DNA of 64,000 bases from Alkalihalobacillus sp. BA299 (GTDB lineage Bacteria > Bacillota > Bacilli > Bacillales > Bacillaceae_F), in assembly GCF_017745675.1 (NCBI RefSeq), contig NZ_JAFLJM010000006.1:1-64000 (forward strand), in the 5' to 3' direction. Under the pieces are notes generated by a model. It did not search any database. It was not told the origin of the DNA and was given only the letters and a program-made list of their open reading frames with translations. The number at the start of each line of letters is the position of its first letter. Position 1 is the first letter of the stretch. The translations under genes were made by a program, and so were the position numbers. This document shows positions 1 to 9,581 of this stretch, one piece after another.

Positions 1-315
1 GATAAGTCAACATCGGATCGCTAGCGCTTCTCCGTGTTTCCTTTATCTCCTGCGGTTCAGTCCAGTCCGTACGTCGGTAAACGGCCGCTTCCGCTTTTCA
101 TGTCTAGCTGCAGCGGCCACCGACTAGTGAGACTTCCTTCACCGCCGTACGATAAGTCAACATCGGATCGCTAGCGCTTCTCCGTGTTTCCTTTATCTCC
201 TGCGGTTCAGTCCAGTCCGTACGTCGGTAAACGGCCGCTTCCGCTTTTCATGTCTAGCTGCAGCGGCCACCGACTAGCGAGACTTCCTTCACCGCCGTAC
301 GATAAGTCAACATCG
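1..315 (+). repeat. tandem array of ~148-bp hairpin-ended dispersed element
   Basis: The array has a 150-bp period: bases 1-150 and 151-300 are almost identical (one visible difference, T at 128 versus C at 278), and 301-315 begins a third period before the similarity stops. Read by element, there is a left-truncated copy (1-99), a full copy (102-249) and a right-truncated copy (252-315). Each starts with gtctagctgcagcggcc and ends with ggccgcttccgcttttc, so the ends are nearly complementary and could form a long hairpin. A diverged full copy lies at 33249-33397. No ORF is supported inside. It resembles dispersed non-coding elements I recall from Bacillaceae genomes. Whether it is a mobile element, a structured RNA or a terminator cannot be told from here. 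Confidence 0.85.
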
Positions 316-395
316 ACTCACTTTTTCTAATTTTAACGTAACAAATAAAAGAAAGCTAGAGAAGCCATTTTACTGTGAAATGTGTTTTTTAATTA

Positions 396-1787
396 CTAGG
401 CTAGAGTGATCAGTTTATTCATAAATTGGTGAGGGGTCTCCAATGCTTTATTACTAAGATATATTGCATATTCTAATGGAAGCTCTCTAGAAGTAATATC
501 TTCTTTTTTTAATTTGCCTTGTTCAAAAATTAATCTTCCAGGTTTTGAATTGGCTTCAAATAGCCAAACTTGCCCATTTTCGTCCATTCCTAGGTCAAAG
601 CCAATTTCTCCAATGCAGCCTTCTAATTGCTGCTCTATTTCTTTACTTAATATTATGGAAGCTCGCTTCAAGTCACGTACCTGCTCTTTTGAAAATAGTC
701 CGTTTTGACAAAGCTCTTCAACCGACAACACTTCTCCTCCACGGTGAATATGAGTCGTCACACTTTGCCAGCCAGCCTTTTTGGCTGCAATTGCACTTAC
801 TTCCCACTGTCCATCTATATTTTTATTTGTATGAATTCGGAAGTCGAGTGGATGTTTTCCGATTTTTAAAAGATCAATACCTTGTTGAACAATAATATCA
901 TTTAAGCCTTGAGAGAACTCATCACGTAATAGCCTTTTTAAGCTAGAGTATCTTCTTAAACGAAGCTTTTCTTCCTCATGGAAGCGACAATAATAATAAG
1001 GCTCATCAGGGAGTTTAATGATTTGTTTGATTTCTTCACCGTGACTTCCTTCAATCGGTTTCAGATAAAGGTGTTTATATTTTTTTAATAGCTTCTGAAC
1101 TTCTAGGTAGTTTGGTTTGTTTAAGCTTTCAGGTAAATAATGTTGAACTTTATCGACCGTCGATAGTTTTTGATATACCTCCCATTTATTAAAAAAGCTA
1201 GGGTTGAAATATGGGATTGCATAATCGGTTTCAAATTTTACTTTTGCCGATTGGATAACCTCAAGGTTTTCGGTGCGCCGGTTTGGAATTCGGTTATAGA
1301 TTACATTTGGAAACGGAACGGTCATTAATGTCCAGCTTCCTTTTTCTAGGAAATACCCATTAATTTCTCCGTTCTCCCAGTTGATATGATGATGACCAAA
1401 CAAGAAGTAAAAACCACCAATTTCATCTTGGGTTCTTAACATTTTTGTATACTGTAAAGTTCTCTGTCCTAACGGGAACTGACTTGAAGAAGTAAAGCCT
1501 GCTGTAAAAATGCCAATCAGAGGCCCAATCGCTAAACATCCGTTCTGATAAAAGAGATGAATGGGCTTTTCAAAGGGAATACTCAATTCTTTGTATAGGT
1601 TTTCTGATAGAAAGATGGTATGTTCACATTCTTCGTTTTTCTTAATCTGGCAATGCACAGTTTTACTTCCAAATGACAATTCAATTGAAGTATTCGTATT
1701 AAGTGATCTTTGACCTAGAAATGAAGGGGGTAACTGGACAATAGAAGCATCATCGAAACTTCTTTTTAATTGAAATGATTGTTTCAT
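396..1787 (-). CDS. yheD: YheC/YheD-family ATP-grasp protein, endospore coat-associated
   Basis: At about 463 residues it is closer to B. subtilis YheD (about 450) than to YheC (about 360). The C-terminal half is an ATP-grasp fold of the YheC/D type, with a Lys-containing nucleotide-binding stretch (YLKPIEGSHGEE, around residue 245) and a metal/ATP-binding end motif (WLFEANSKPG, around 410). The family is tied to the spore coat in B. subtilis, but its ligase substrate is unknown. I chose the ATG at 1787 because AAGGAG lies about 8 bases upstream; a longer reading starts at a TTG at 1808 that overlaps this ribosome binding site. It is divergent from yheB, the usual neighbour of yheC/D. Function beyond family level is inference. 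Confidence 0.8.
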   Translation of the reverse strand: MKQSFQLKRSFDDASIVQLPPSFLGQRSLNTNTSIELSFGSKTVHCQIKKNEECEHTIFLSENLYKELSIPFEKPIHLFYQNGCLAIGPLIGIFTAGFTSSSQFPLGQRTLQYTKMLRTQDEIGGFYFLFGHHHINWENGEINGYFLEKGSWTLMTVPFPNVIYNRIPNRRTENLEVIQSAKVKFETDYAIPYFNPSFFNKWEVYQKLSTVDKVQHYLPESLNKPNYLEVQKLLKKYKHLYLKPIEGSHGEEIKQIIKLPDEPYYYCRFHEEEKLRLRRYSSLKRLLRDEFSQGLNDIIVQQGIDLLKIGKHPLDFRIHTNKNIDGQWEVSAIAAKKAGWQSVTTHIHRGGEVLSVEELCQNGLFSKEQVRDLKRASIILSKEIEQQLEGCIGEIGFDLGMDENGQVWLFEANSKPGRLIFEQGKLKKEDITSRELPLEYAIYLSNKALETPHQFMNKLITLA

Positions 1788-1961
1788 TAGGAGCACTCCT
1801 TCACTCAATTTTTATAAACAGAAAAAAGGGGCAACCATTTCTTTTTTTTTACTTTTTCGATATGATGGTTAATAGTGTATATTAGGCATTTGTTGATAGC
1901 GTATAGTATGTAAATGACCAATTTTTTGTGAATAGATGAGTTGTAGGAGGTTAGTTAGAAA

Positions 1962-3098
1962 GTGAAGGATGTCCTTTTAGTTTTGATAATGATCGTCATT
2001 GGAGCAATTATTGGTGGGGTAACTAATTCTTTAGCTATTAAGATGTTGTTCAGACCCTATAATCCAATATACATAGGAAAAAAGCGAATTCCGTTTACAC
2101 CCGGTTTAATTCCTAAAAGAAGAGGAGAATTAGCGGAACAATTAGGGAAGATGGTTGTTCAACACCTCTTGACTCCTGAAGGGATACAACGAAAGTTGCT
2201 TGATGAAACGTTCACACATGAAATGAAGCAGTGGGCTCAAAAGGAAGTCGCCTCATTTTTAGAAAGTGATACGACATTAAACGATTTATTGGCTCAACGT
2301 TTTGGAGTGGAAAATGTACGAGATACACTCGAAGTAAAAACTGAGCAATGGATCAAAACTAGCATAAAGACTTTTTGCGTTGAAAATAGACAACGACCGC
2401 TTGACCAATTGTTACCTAAGAATTGGTCAAGAAAATTGGAAAAAACCATTCCGAACTTAACCCAATTTATATTAGAAAGAACAAAGGATTACTTTCAAAA
2501 TGAGGATGGTAAAGAGCGATTAAGTCAAATGATTGACCGATTTTTAATGGGAAAAGGAACACTAGGAAATATGATATCAATGTTTTTAGGCAACGATCGA
2601 TTAGTCGATAAAGTTCAGCCCGAGATCATTAAGTTTTTAAATGATGAAAGTGCACAGAAAATGATTGAGTCAGTATTAAGAAAAGAGTGGAATAAGCTTA
2701 AAGAAAAACCACTTTCTTACTATTTAAATAAAGTAGAGGAAGAGGAAATTATTTCATTTATAAAAAAAACAGTAGTAGAGCGTGTTCCAGTGTATCGCTG
2801 GGTGGTTGAACCATTAAATGACTGGACAAAACCGTACGCAGAAACAATCGTTCAAAACTGGATCCCTAAGGTAGTTGACATGGCTGGTTTAGCATTAGTT
2901 TCACGTCTTGAAGGGCTAATGCAAAAACTTAATTTAGAAGATGTTGTAAAAGGACAAGTGGAAGGCTTTGCTGTAGAACGTCTCGAAGAAATGGTCCTTT
3001 CGATTTCAAGAAGAGAATTTAAAATGATTACTTATTTGGGGGCACTTCTTGGGGGAATGATTGGCTTTATTCAAGGTATAATAGTTGTTTTTTTATAG
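1962..3098 (+). CDS. yheB: DUF445 family membrane protein YheB
   Basis: 378 residues, the usual length for YheB. A hydrophobic glycine-rich segment at residues 4-25 and another at the extreme C-terminus (about 356-378) flank a long charged, helical middle, the typical DUF445 architecture with both ends in the membrane. Motifs near the N-terminus ([12 protein letters not shown] and [10 protein letters not shown]) are characteristic of the family. It starts at GTG with TAGGAGG about 11 bases upstream. yheA follows 109 bases later, as in B. subtilis, so the two are probably co-expressed. The biochemical role of DUF445 is not established. Confidence 0.88.
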   Translation: MKDVLLVLIMIVIGAIIGGVTNSLAIKMLFRPYNPIYIGKKRIPFTPGLIPKRRGELAEQLGKMVVQHLLTPEGIQRKLLDETFTHEMKQWAQKEVASFLESDTTLNDLLAQRFGVENVRDTLEVKTEQWIKTSIKTFCVENRQRPLDQLLPKNWSRKLEKTIPNLTQFILERTKDYFQNEDGKERLSQMIDRFLMGKGTLGNMISMFLGNDRLVDKVQPEIIKFLNDESAQKMIESVLRKEWNKLKEKPLSYYLNKVEEEEIISFIKKTVVERVPVYRWVVEPLNDWTKPYAETIVQNWIPKVVDMAGLALVSRLEGLMQKLNLEDVVKGQVEGFAVERLEEMVLSISRREFKMITYLGALLGGMIGFIQGIIVVFL

Positions 3099-3207
3099 AT
3101 TGTACATTAGTGTTTAGTTAATAATTTATAAAAAATCAACATGAGAGATGAAATTGAACTCATATTATGGTAGAGTCGGTAAATACCACATTGAAGGAGG
3201 AGTTATT

Positions 3208-3558
3208 ATGGCTAATATTTACGATATAGCACATGAACTTGGAAAAACGATTAAAGAAAGTGATGAGTTTAAATTATTAAAACAATTGCATGTAGAAATC
3301 GAGAAAGATCAAGCAGCAAATCAAATGCTTGAAAATTTCCGTAAAATGCAAATGGAATTACAGCAAAAGCAAATGCAAGGAGTGCAAATTTCTGAAGAAG
3401 AGGCACAAAAAGCACAACAGCTATTTGAATTAGTGCAACAACAACCAATCATTTCAAAGATGATGGAAGCAGAACAACGTTTAAGTGTCATCATTACAGA
3501 TATTAATCGTATTATCACTGAGCCATTAGAGGAATTGTACGGAAATCCTGAGCAATAA
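3208..3558 (+). CDS. yheA: YlbF/YmcA-family protein YheA
   Basis: 116 residues, nearly all helical and rich in Gln, Glu and Lys, matching the YlbF/YmcA (Com_YlbF) family. YlbF and YmcA form a complex with YaaT that affects RNase Y and developmental decisions in B. subtilis; YheA is a paralogue whose role is not settled. I chose the ATG at 3208 because AAGGAGGAG sits directly upstream. A reading from 3148 would add 20 residues without a comparable ribosome binding site. It follows yheB as in B. subtilis. Confidence 0.88.
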   Translation: MANIYDIAHELGKTIKESDEFKLLKQLHVEIEKDQAANQMLENFRKMQMELQQKQMQGVQISEEEAQKAQQLFELVQQQPIISKMMEAEQRLSVIITDINRIITEPLEELYGNPEQ

Positions 3559-3702
3559 GAGCTCTAATAATATGTGTTTAAAAAGCAGAGCCAGACTTTT
3601 TTGAACAACAGCTAAAGAATGTTCTATTCTAGCCCCCGTTTTCATAGTCTTTACTATAACGTATGTCACGTTCTTAGTAGAACAATGAGAAGGGGGATTT
3701 TT

Positions 3703-4545
3703 GTGGCTTACCGTCTATTAGCTCTAAATATTGATGGGGTTCTTTTACGCTCTAATGCTCGCCTTAGTCGACAAACAAAAGATGCGATTGAATTCGTCAA
3801 AAGTAAAGGTGTATATATTACATTAGCGACTGATCGACCATTTCCAGCTGCTAAGAGAGTTGCGAAGGCCTTAAAATTAGATTCATGTTTAATTACACAC
3901 GATGGTGCATATTTAGCTTCAGAATTGGATGAACCTATATTTGAAAAACGAATTCATGAAGATAAAGTGTTTCAAATTGGAGAAATACTTGAAAATTATT
4001 CTTGTCACGTACGCCTTCTTCATGAACGATATGGAATTGGTAATAAATTACGAAGCAAAAGTCAGCTCATGGCAAAAATGACGATAGGACTCGGTGATCC
4101 GTTATTTTATCCAGTCACTTTTGTCGATTCAATTTGTGATTATATTTTAGATAATCCAATTGCACCACCGAAGATTCAAATTCAGTTTTTAGAGCAAGAT
4201 CAAAAAATAGAAGCTATTGAAGAAATAGAGAAACAAGTAGGTAATATCAATGTTATAGAAGGTCAACAAGGACGAATTAGTATTGTACCTGAGGGTGTTT
4301 CGAAGGTAAGAGGACTCCAACGTTTAGGGCGTGAACTTGGGATCGGGTTAGATCAAGTAGTAGCAATTGGTTCAACCGAAGAGGATATAGATCTTATTAC
4401 GCAAGCAGGTTTGGGAGTAGCGATGGGAAACTCACCAAAATCAGTTCAACAAGAAGCAGATTGGGTGACTCGTTCAAATGATATGCATGGTGTAGCGTAT
4501 ATGGTTCGTGAAGTGTTTCGAAAGCAGTTGAAAATCGAAAAGTAA
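3703..4545 (+). CDS. yhaX: HAD-superfamily Cof-like protein YhaX, catalytic residues degenerate
   Basis: About 280 residues with the Cof/YbjI-type HAD layout: N-terminal motif I region, C2 cap, and C-terminal motifs III and IV (GVSKVRGLQ, then IGSTEEDIDL). The usual nucleophile motif DxDGT reads NIDGV here, and the acidic motif GDxxND reads GSTEED, so the nucleophilic Asp and one metal-binding Asp are absent. An active phosphatase is therefore doubtful. I chose the GTG at 3703, preceded by AGAAGGGGG; the longer reading from 3619 has no such site. YhaX is linked to sporulation in B. subtilis, as I recall. A strong terminator follows at 4572. Confidence 0.8.
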   Translation: MAYRLLALNIDGVLLRSNARLSRQTKDAIEFVKSKGVYITLATDRPFPAAKRVAKALKLDSCLITHDGAYLASELDEPIFEKRIHEDKVFQIGEILENYSCHVRLLHERYGIGNKLRSKSQLMAKMTIGLGDPLFYPVTFVDSICDYILDNPIAPPKIQIQFLEQDQKIEAIEEIEKQVGNINVIEGQQGRISIVPEGVSKVRGLQRLGRELGIGLDQVVAIGSTEEDIDLITQAGLGVAMGNSPKSVQQEADWVTRSNDMHGVAYMVREVFRKQLKIEK

Positions 4546-4571
4546 TAGCATTAGTATAGATAAATTTAAAT

Positions 4572-4610
4572 AAATGAGGCGGACCTATTGGTCTGCCTCA
4601 TTTATTTAAT
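4572..4610 (+). terminator. intrinsic terminator after yhaX
   Basis: A 14-bp stem (aaatgaggcggacc with ggtctgcctcattt, one G-T pair) and a 4-base loop are followed by a T-rich tail. The sequence is symmetrical enough to act for the converging YhzD-like gene as well. Confidence 0.85.
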
Positions 4611-4657
4611 TACAACAAAGTATAACTGTTACAGTTAGAACCCTGTCTAGCTACAGC

Positions 4658-4843
4658 TTAGCGGTGAAAAAGTAATAGCTTTCCAGCTCTTGTTAATCGA
4701 TGAGGGTGCGCACTATAATTTGCTTCTGCTAGCTTTTGCTCCCCTATCCGTTTCGCTTCCTCATCACTAGCTGCTTGGATGGTTTCATTTAATAATTGTT
4801 CACCCGATTGATTGAAAACAGTTAAATAATAGTCTGCCATCAT
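4658..4843 (-). CDS. small YhzD-like protein
   Basis: 61 residues, hydrophilic, no signal or membrane segment. The sequence resembles the small YhzD family of Bacillus (about 60 residues, function unknown), including the closing GKLLLFHR-like end. Two ATG codons start it (4843 and 4840), with GAGGTGGG just upstream. Its stop codon is immediately followed by 14-15 bases resembling the end of the dispersed element seen at 1-315, so the element may once have inserted or been excised here. The family assignment is from memory and moderately sure. Confidence 0.65.
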   Translation of the reverse strand: MMADYYLTVFNQSGEQLLNETIQAASDEEAKRIGEQKLAEANYSAHPHRLTRAGKLLLFHR

Positions 4844-4957
4844 AACCCACCTCTAATATATTATTAGACTTGTAATCATATTTTAAAATTAAACGCTTAC
4901 ATATTCAAGTGAAAATGTATTCAAAACTTTATGCAAACGCGTGAAAGTTAATAGTAA

Positions 4958-5086
4958 TCTATTAAAGAAGTCGTTAAAATTTCATATAGAAGCTTTGGCT
5001 TATCGATTATCTTTGTCACCATCTTTATCCGTTTAGTTATTTTACCGTTAACAATAAAGCAAAGCCGTAGGAGCTTAAACAAATAG
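4958..5086 (+). pseudogene. fragment of a YidC/Oxa1-type membrane insertase gene
   Basis: This frame, open from just after a TAA at 4955 to a TAG at 5084, encodes about 42 residues. The stretch from 4994 (FGLSIIFVTIFIRLVILP, then LTIKQSRRS) closely matches the first conserved membrane segment of YidC/SpoIIIJ proteins. There is no start codon with a ribosome binding site, no signal peptide and nothing of the remaining four membrane segments, so it is a relic rather than a gene. A complete YidC is presumably elsewhere. The match is by eye over about 33 residues. Confidence 0.6.
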
Positions 5087-5133
5087 AAGACATAAAAAGT
5101 GAGGGCTGCCTCGTTTTTTATTTAGGAACAGGA

Positions 5134-5162
5134 TAGAACGTGTGTTCACTTTTTGTTATAAT
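5134..5162 (+). promoter_or_regulatory. possible sigma-A promoter for yhaO-yhaN
   Basis: A perfect -10 (TATAAT, 5157-5162) with a weak -35 (TAGAAC, 5134-5139) at 17-bp spacing lies about 35 bases before the yhaO start. The poor -35 makes this tentative. Confidence 0.4.
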
Positions 5163-5198
5163 TAATAAATATACCATTATTTCCTATTGGGTGGTGAA

Positions 5199-6443
5199 AT
5201 GATGAGACGATTGCGTTTTATTCATACAGCAGATTTACATTTAGATAGTCCATTTAAAGGCTTGACTCATTTACCTGAGTCGTTACTTCACCAAATACAT
5301 GAAAGCTCATTTCAATCGTTTCGGAAAGTGATTGATACGGCAATACAAGAAAATGTTGATTTTGTCATTATTTCAGGAGATTTATATGATAGTGATCAAA
5401 GAAGTTTAAAAGCCCAACTGTTTTTAAGAAAAGAATTTGCACGTCTTGACGAAGAGAATATCCCTGTATATATAATTCACGGCAACCATGATCATTTGAA
5501 CGGGAAGTGGGTCTCTGTTAACTGGACGAAAAACGTTCATGTTTTTTCTAGTGAAATAGAGTGTAAACACTTTGTTGCTCGTAATGGAACTACAGTTCAT
5601 TTATATGGGTTTAGTTACCGTGATCGTGAAGTGTTCGAACGAAAGGTTAGTTTCTATAAAAAAATAGCTGGAGTAGATTATCATATAGGTCTTCTTCATG
5701 GTCAAGAGCAAACTATGTCAGGTCACAATCCATATGCACCATTTCATTGGCGAGAATTGGAAGAAAAAGAGTTTGACTACTGGGCTTTAGGGCATATTCA
5801 TCAATTGACGCAACTAAAGCCTTCAATTTTCTACCCGGGAAATATTCAAGGTAGACATCGTAAAGAAACAGGAAAAAAAGGATGTTTGCTTGTTGAAATA
5901 GTTGAAAAAAAAGATGTAAATGTACAATTTTATGAAACAGCTCCAGTAATATGGGGAACGATTGAAGTTTCAATTAACAAAATTAAAACCGCAGAGCAAT
6001 TTTTTTCATACTGCGAACAAGTTATTGATAATCAGCGTTTAATAAATAAAAACACGATGTTACACCTTCATTTTACTGGTGAAGGGTCAGCTTCAGAAAT
6101 TATAGATGAGGCAGGTCAAATGGAGGAGTGGATTGAATACGTTAATGGAGAGCAAGAGTACGAAGATGGTTTTGTATGGATTTGTTCATATGAAAATGAC
6201 ACAAAAAAGAAATGGGATATAAATGAATTAAAAAAACAGGAGGACTTTTTAGGTGACATTACAAGAGTAACCGAACAATTAGTCGAAGGATCTTATGAAG
6301 ATGTAAAAGAAATTCTAAAAGAATTATATCGTCATCGTAAAGCTAGACATTTTTTACAGCCACTGAACGAAGAAGAGTATAAGAAGCTTATACAAAATGG
6401 ACGAGATGTACTTTTAAAAGAGCTGTTAAAGGAGTGGGGTTAA
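5199..6443 (+). CDS. yhaO: YhaO, SbcD-like metallophosphoesterase / DNA exonuclease
   Basis: About 414 residues, N-terminal calcineurin-like phosphoesterase domain with the metal-binding motifs in order: HTADLHLDS, ISGDLYDS, HGNHDH and ALGHIHQ. These are the motifs of the Mre11/SbcD nuclease family. YhaO is thought to partner the SMC-like ATPase YhaN encoded next in DNA end processing, by analogy with SbcCD. ATG codons at 5199 and 5202 follow GGTGGTGA; a TTG at 5187 is also open but overlaps the ribosome binding site. yhaN begins directly after its stop codon, so the two are translationally coupled. Confidence 0.9.
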   Translation: MMRRLRFIHTADLHLDSPFKGLTHLPESLLHQIHESSFQSFRKVIDTAIQENVDFVIISGDLYDSDQRSLKAQLFLRKEFARLDEENIPVYIIHGNHDHLNGKWVSVNWTKNVHVFSSEIECKHFVARNGTTVHLYGFSYRDREVFERKVSFYKKIAGVDYHIGLLHGQEQTMSGHNPYAPFHWRELEEKEFDYWALGHIHQLTQLKPSIFYPGNIQGRHRKETGKKGCLLVEIVEKKDVNVQFYETAPVIWGTIEVSINKIKTAEQFFSYCEQVIDNQRLINKNTMLHLHFTGEGSASEIIDEAGQMEEWIEYVNGEQEYEDGFVWICSYENDTKKKWDINELKKQEDFLGDITRVTEQLVEGSYEDVKEILKELYRHRKARHFLQPLNEEEYKKLIQNGRDVLLKELLKEWG

Positions 6444-9413
6444 TTGAGAATTACCAAGTTACATATTTATGGATTTGGAAGGTTTTACAATGTGCACATT
6501 GACCTCTTACCCTCAGCGTTACAAGTAGTTTATGGAGAAAACGAAAAAGGAAAATCCACGATAAAATCGTTCATAACAACGGTGCTTTTTGGGTTTCCGA
6601 TGAAATCTCAAGTTGGCGCACACTACGAACCGAAACAAGGGACAAACTATGGTGGTAAGCTATTTTTAGAAACGAAGGACTTAGGGGAAGTAACAATCGA
6701 AAGACAAAAAGGGAAAAATGGTGGTAAAGCAATCGTCTATTTCGCAGATGGCTCAATTGGTGGAGAGGATACATTACATCAGCTACTAGGTGGTATGGAT
6801 AAAAGTTTGTTTACAGGAATATTCTCTTTCAGTGCTAGCGACCTTCAAAAAATTGAGCAACTAAAGTCAGATGAATTAAACCGATATTTGCAAGGGGCGA
6901 GTATTTTAGGAAAAGGTTCATTAATCGAGTTAGAGAAAAAACTGGAAAAAAATCAACAAGAGCTTTTTAAACCAAGTGGAAAAAAGCCGATTCTTAATGA
7001 GAAACTTCAACGGCTAGAAGATATTCGTCATAAACTAAGAGAAGTTGAAGGACAGCTTTCTCAGTATGACGAATTACTGTCGCAAAGAAAAAATTTAAGC
7101 TATCAACAAATAGATGTAGACAAGGACATCAATCGCATAAAGGAAGAAATAAGGGTACTAGAAATTCTAAAAATCATGAAGCCTTTATATTTTAAAGAAA
7201 AAGGCATTGTTGCACAACTAGAGCAACTTCCGTCTGTAAACGATTTTCCATTACATGCAGTCGATCAAGTAAAAGATAGTTTAGCGAAAGAACAAACGCT
7301 TAGAGAACAGATAAACGAATTAGAAGGAAAGTTAGTTGAATATAAAATGCGGTTGAAAGACATTGCTTTAAGACCAAACTTTGATCAATTAAAGGAACAA
7401 TCCTTATTAATCAATGAGAAATCGTTTGAATATGGTAAGTTAAAAGAAGAGCTATCGAATATTGAATTGGAGATACGTAAAGTAGAGCAATTAATTACTG
7501 ATCAAACAGAAAGGTTAGGTAAGGATTGGAATAATGACCTCATTCTCCAAACACAAACTAGTTTAACAGCAAAAGAAGAGTTGAAAAAGCTCGCTAAAAG
7601 AGAAAGAAAGGTTCACTATGAAAGAGAACAACTAGAAGTTGAGCTTAAAACAAAGTCGATGCAACAGGAACAAACCAAACGTACTATTCAAGAAATTCTT
7701 TCACAATGTCTATCTGATGATGATGAACATAGATTAGAGCAACAAATGTTGAAAGTGAAAGAAGACATAACTAGAAGAAAAGAAATCGAACAAAATATCA
7801 ATTGGCTTAACATTCAGTCGAAAGACTCTATTAATAAGAATAAAAACAGCTGGTTGTTTAAATGGATCGCTTTATTTTTTCTTGGGGTGAGTGGGTGGCT
7901 AATATCTACACAGCAATGGATTCCTGCTTTACTTTCAATCATTTCAGCTATATTCATGATTATCGTAGGTAGTAATACGAAAAAAAGTGAGAACAATCAG
8001 TTGCCACAAAAAATAAAGGAGTACAAAAAAAAGCTAGATCAACTCCAAACGACTCTAGAACTTGAAAGAGAAATGGATCGCATTGATCACATTGTAAACG
8101 AAAATGTTGCTAGAAAAAATCAGCTAGATTTATGGATTAAACAAAGTTCTCAAGAGGAAAATGGATATAGATTATTATTGCAAGAGTTTGAAATATGTGA
8201 AAATGAAAAAGAGCTCATTCATAATCAAATAACAGAATGGTGCAATAAGTATCAATTTGTCCATTATGGAAATTGTGAGCATCTATTAGAATTGTTTGGT
8301 CTCATTGTTGAAGTGAAACAAAACATCAACCATAAAAATTATTATGAAAATAGAAAAATAGAAATCGTTGAAAACCTCAATGAAATTGAAGAGTTAGGTC
8401 GTAACATTGCAGCAGAGCTCGAAATTGATGAACATGTTAGCTTATCTGTTCTTGTGCATAAAATAGCAGAGATCGTAGAGATGGAACAAAAGAGTAGGTT
8501 TGAGTATAATGAGGGCCAAAAAAATATTAATATGATCGAGCTGGAGTTGGATGCTCTTAAACAAAAAACTCATTATTTGAAAGATGAACGTTCAAAATGG
8601 ATGATGAAAGCGAAGGTAAAAAACGAAGAACAGTTTTTTTATTATGCAAAAGTCGCTATTGATAGACAAGCACTTGAAAAGGAATTGTTATTGTTACGTT
8701 CACAGCAAGCGCAAGTTAAACCAGATCAGTTCACATTAGAACAAGTGAAAGGCTTATTAGATCAAGACAATACGAGTATTCTAGATCCATTAAAAACGTT
8801 AACTGAGCAATTAAAGCAAGCTGAAGTTCAGCAATCTACTTTACAAAACAAGCTTGGTCGCATAGAGCAAGAAATTGAACAATTAGAAACTGAAGAAAGC
8901 TATTCCCAGCTTCGTCAAACCTATGAAATAAAAACAGATGAATTTCAAGCGGTAGCTAAAGAGTGGGCGACAGTTCGCATAAGTCAACTTATTTTGAGTA
9001 AAGCAAAATCGATCTATGAAACAGAAAGGCAGCCTGTTGTGATTCAAAAAGCGAAGGAGTTGTTCTCTCTTATGACAAATGGAGAGTATGTCAATTTAAT
9101 TGCACCTGTATCAGAAAATGCATTTATTGTTGAGCGTTATGATGGTATGCGTTTCTCTCCAGACGAGTTGAGTCAAGGAACAGGTGAACAATTGTACTTA
9201 TCGCTAAGACTGTCACTTGCTTTAGCTTATCAAGCGCCATCTCCAATGCCGATCATTTTAGATGATATAATGGTAAATTTTGATGATGAGAGAAAGCAAA
9301 ATACTAAATATGTTATTGAGCAAGTAGCCGAAAATCATCAGATTCTTTTCTTCACATGTCATCAGCAAATTAAAGATCTGTTTCATCAAGAATTAACGAT
9401 GGTTTTGTCATAG
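6444..9413 (+). CDS. yhaN: YhaN, SbcC/Rad50-like AAA ATPase with central membrane hairpin
   Basis: 989 residues. Walker A (GENEKGKST, 31-39) and an N-terminal ATPase lobe come first, then long coiled coils. A hydrophobic hairpin of two membrane segments lies at about 470-510, followed by further coiled coil. The C-terminal lobe has an ABC-type signature (LSQGTGEQLYLSL) and Walker B (IILDDIMVNFDD, around 935). The central membrane hairpin is a known peculiarity of YhaN and replaces the zinc hook of SbcC. It starts at TTG immediately after the yhaO stop, with AAAGGAG in the end of yhaO. A terminator follows at 9497. The nuclease partnership with YhaO is inferred from family knowledge. Confidence 0.9.
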   Translation: MRITKLHIYGFGRFYNVHIDLLPSALQVVYGENEKGKSTIKSFITTVLFGFPMKSQVGAHYEPKQGTNYGGKLFLETKDLGEVTIERQKGKNGGKAIVYFADGSIGGEDTLHQLLGGMDKSLFTGIFSFSASDLQKIEQLKSDELNRYLQGASILGKGSLIELEKKLEKNQQELFKPSGKKPILNEKLQRLEDIRHKLREVEGQLSQYDELLSQRKNLSYQQIDVDKDINRIKEEIRVLEILKIMKPLYFKEKGIVAQLEQLPSVNDFPLHAVDQVKDSLAKEQTLREQINELEGKLVEYKMRLKDIALRPNFDQLKEQSLLINEKSFEYGKLKEELSNIELEIRKVEQLITDQTERLGKDWNNDLILQTQTSLTAKEELKKLAKRERKVHYEREQLEVELKTKSMQQEQTKRTIQEILSQCLSDDDEHRLEQQMLKVKEDITRRKEIEQNINWLNIQSKDSINKNKNSWLFKWIALFFLGVSGWLISTQQWIPALLSIISAIFMIIVGSNTKKSENNQLPQKIKEYKKKLDQLQTTLELEREMDRIDHIVNENVARKNQLDLWIKQSSQEENGYRLLLQEFEICENEKELIHNQITEWCNKYQFVHYGNCEHLLELFGLIVEVKQNINHKNYYENRKIEIVENLNEIEELGRNIAAELEIDEHVSLSVLVHKIAEIVEMEQKSRFEYNEGQKNINMIELELDALKQKTHYLKDERSKWMMKAKVKNEEQFFYYAKVAIDRQALEKELLLLRSQQAQVKPDQFTLEQVKGLLDQDNTSILDPLKTLTEQLKQAEVQQSTLQNKLGRIEQEIEQLETEESYSQLRQTYEIKTDEFQAVAKEWATVRISQLILSKAKSIYETERQPVVIQKAKELFSLMTNGEYVNLIAPVSENAFIVERYDGMRFSPDELSQGTGEQLYLSLRLSLALAYQAPSPMPIILDDIMVNFDDERKQNTKYVIEQVAENHQILFFTCHQQIKDLFHQELTMVLS

Positions 9414-9496
9414 TCATGTTTCTTTATTATAGGATGTAGATTTGATAAAATATCAATGTACCATTATGATACATTTGTTGGAAACTAGTATTGAGG

Positions 9497-9526
9497 AATC
9501 CTGCTTAAGAAGAGTAGGATTTTTTC
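9497..9526 (+). terminator. intrinsic terminator after yhaN
   Basis: A 9-bp stem (aatcctgct / agtaggatt with one G-T pair), a 7-base loop and a T run lie between yhaN and cssR. They mark the end of the yhaON transcript. Confidence 0.75.
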
Positions 9527-9581
9527 ATATCATAATGATTGTAATAAAGGACACCTTGTAAATCCTAGGAGGGATGAAAGT

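Noticed and set aside
1-315. Direct repeats at the window start as a CRISPR array
   Set aside because: The period is 150 bases with no short repeat-spacer alternation; whole units are repeated, and no cas gene is near.
545-895. 116-residue plus-strand ORF inside yheD
   Set aside because: It is antisense to a conserved ATP-grasp gene, has no ribosome binding site and no recognisable motif.
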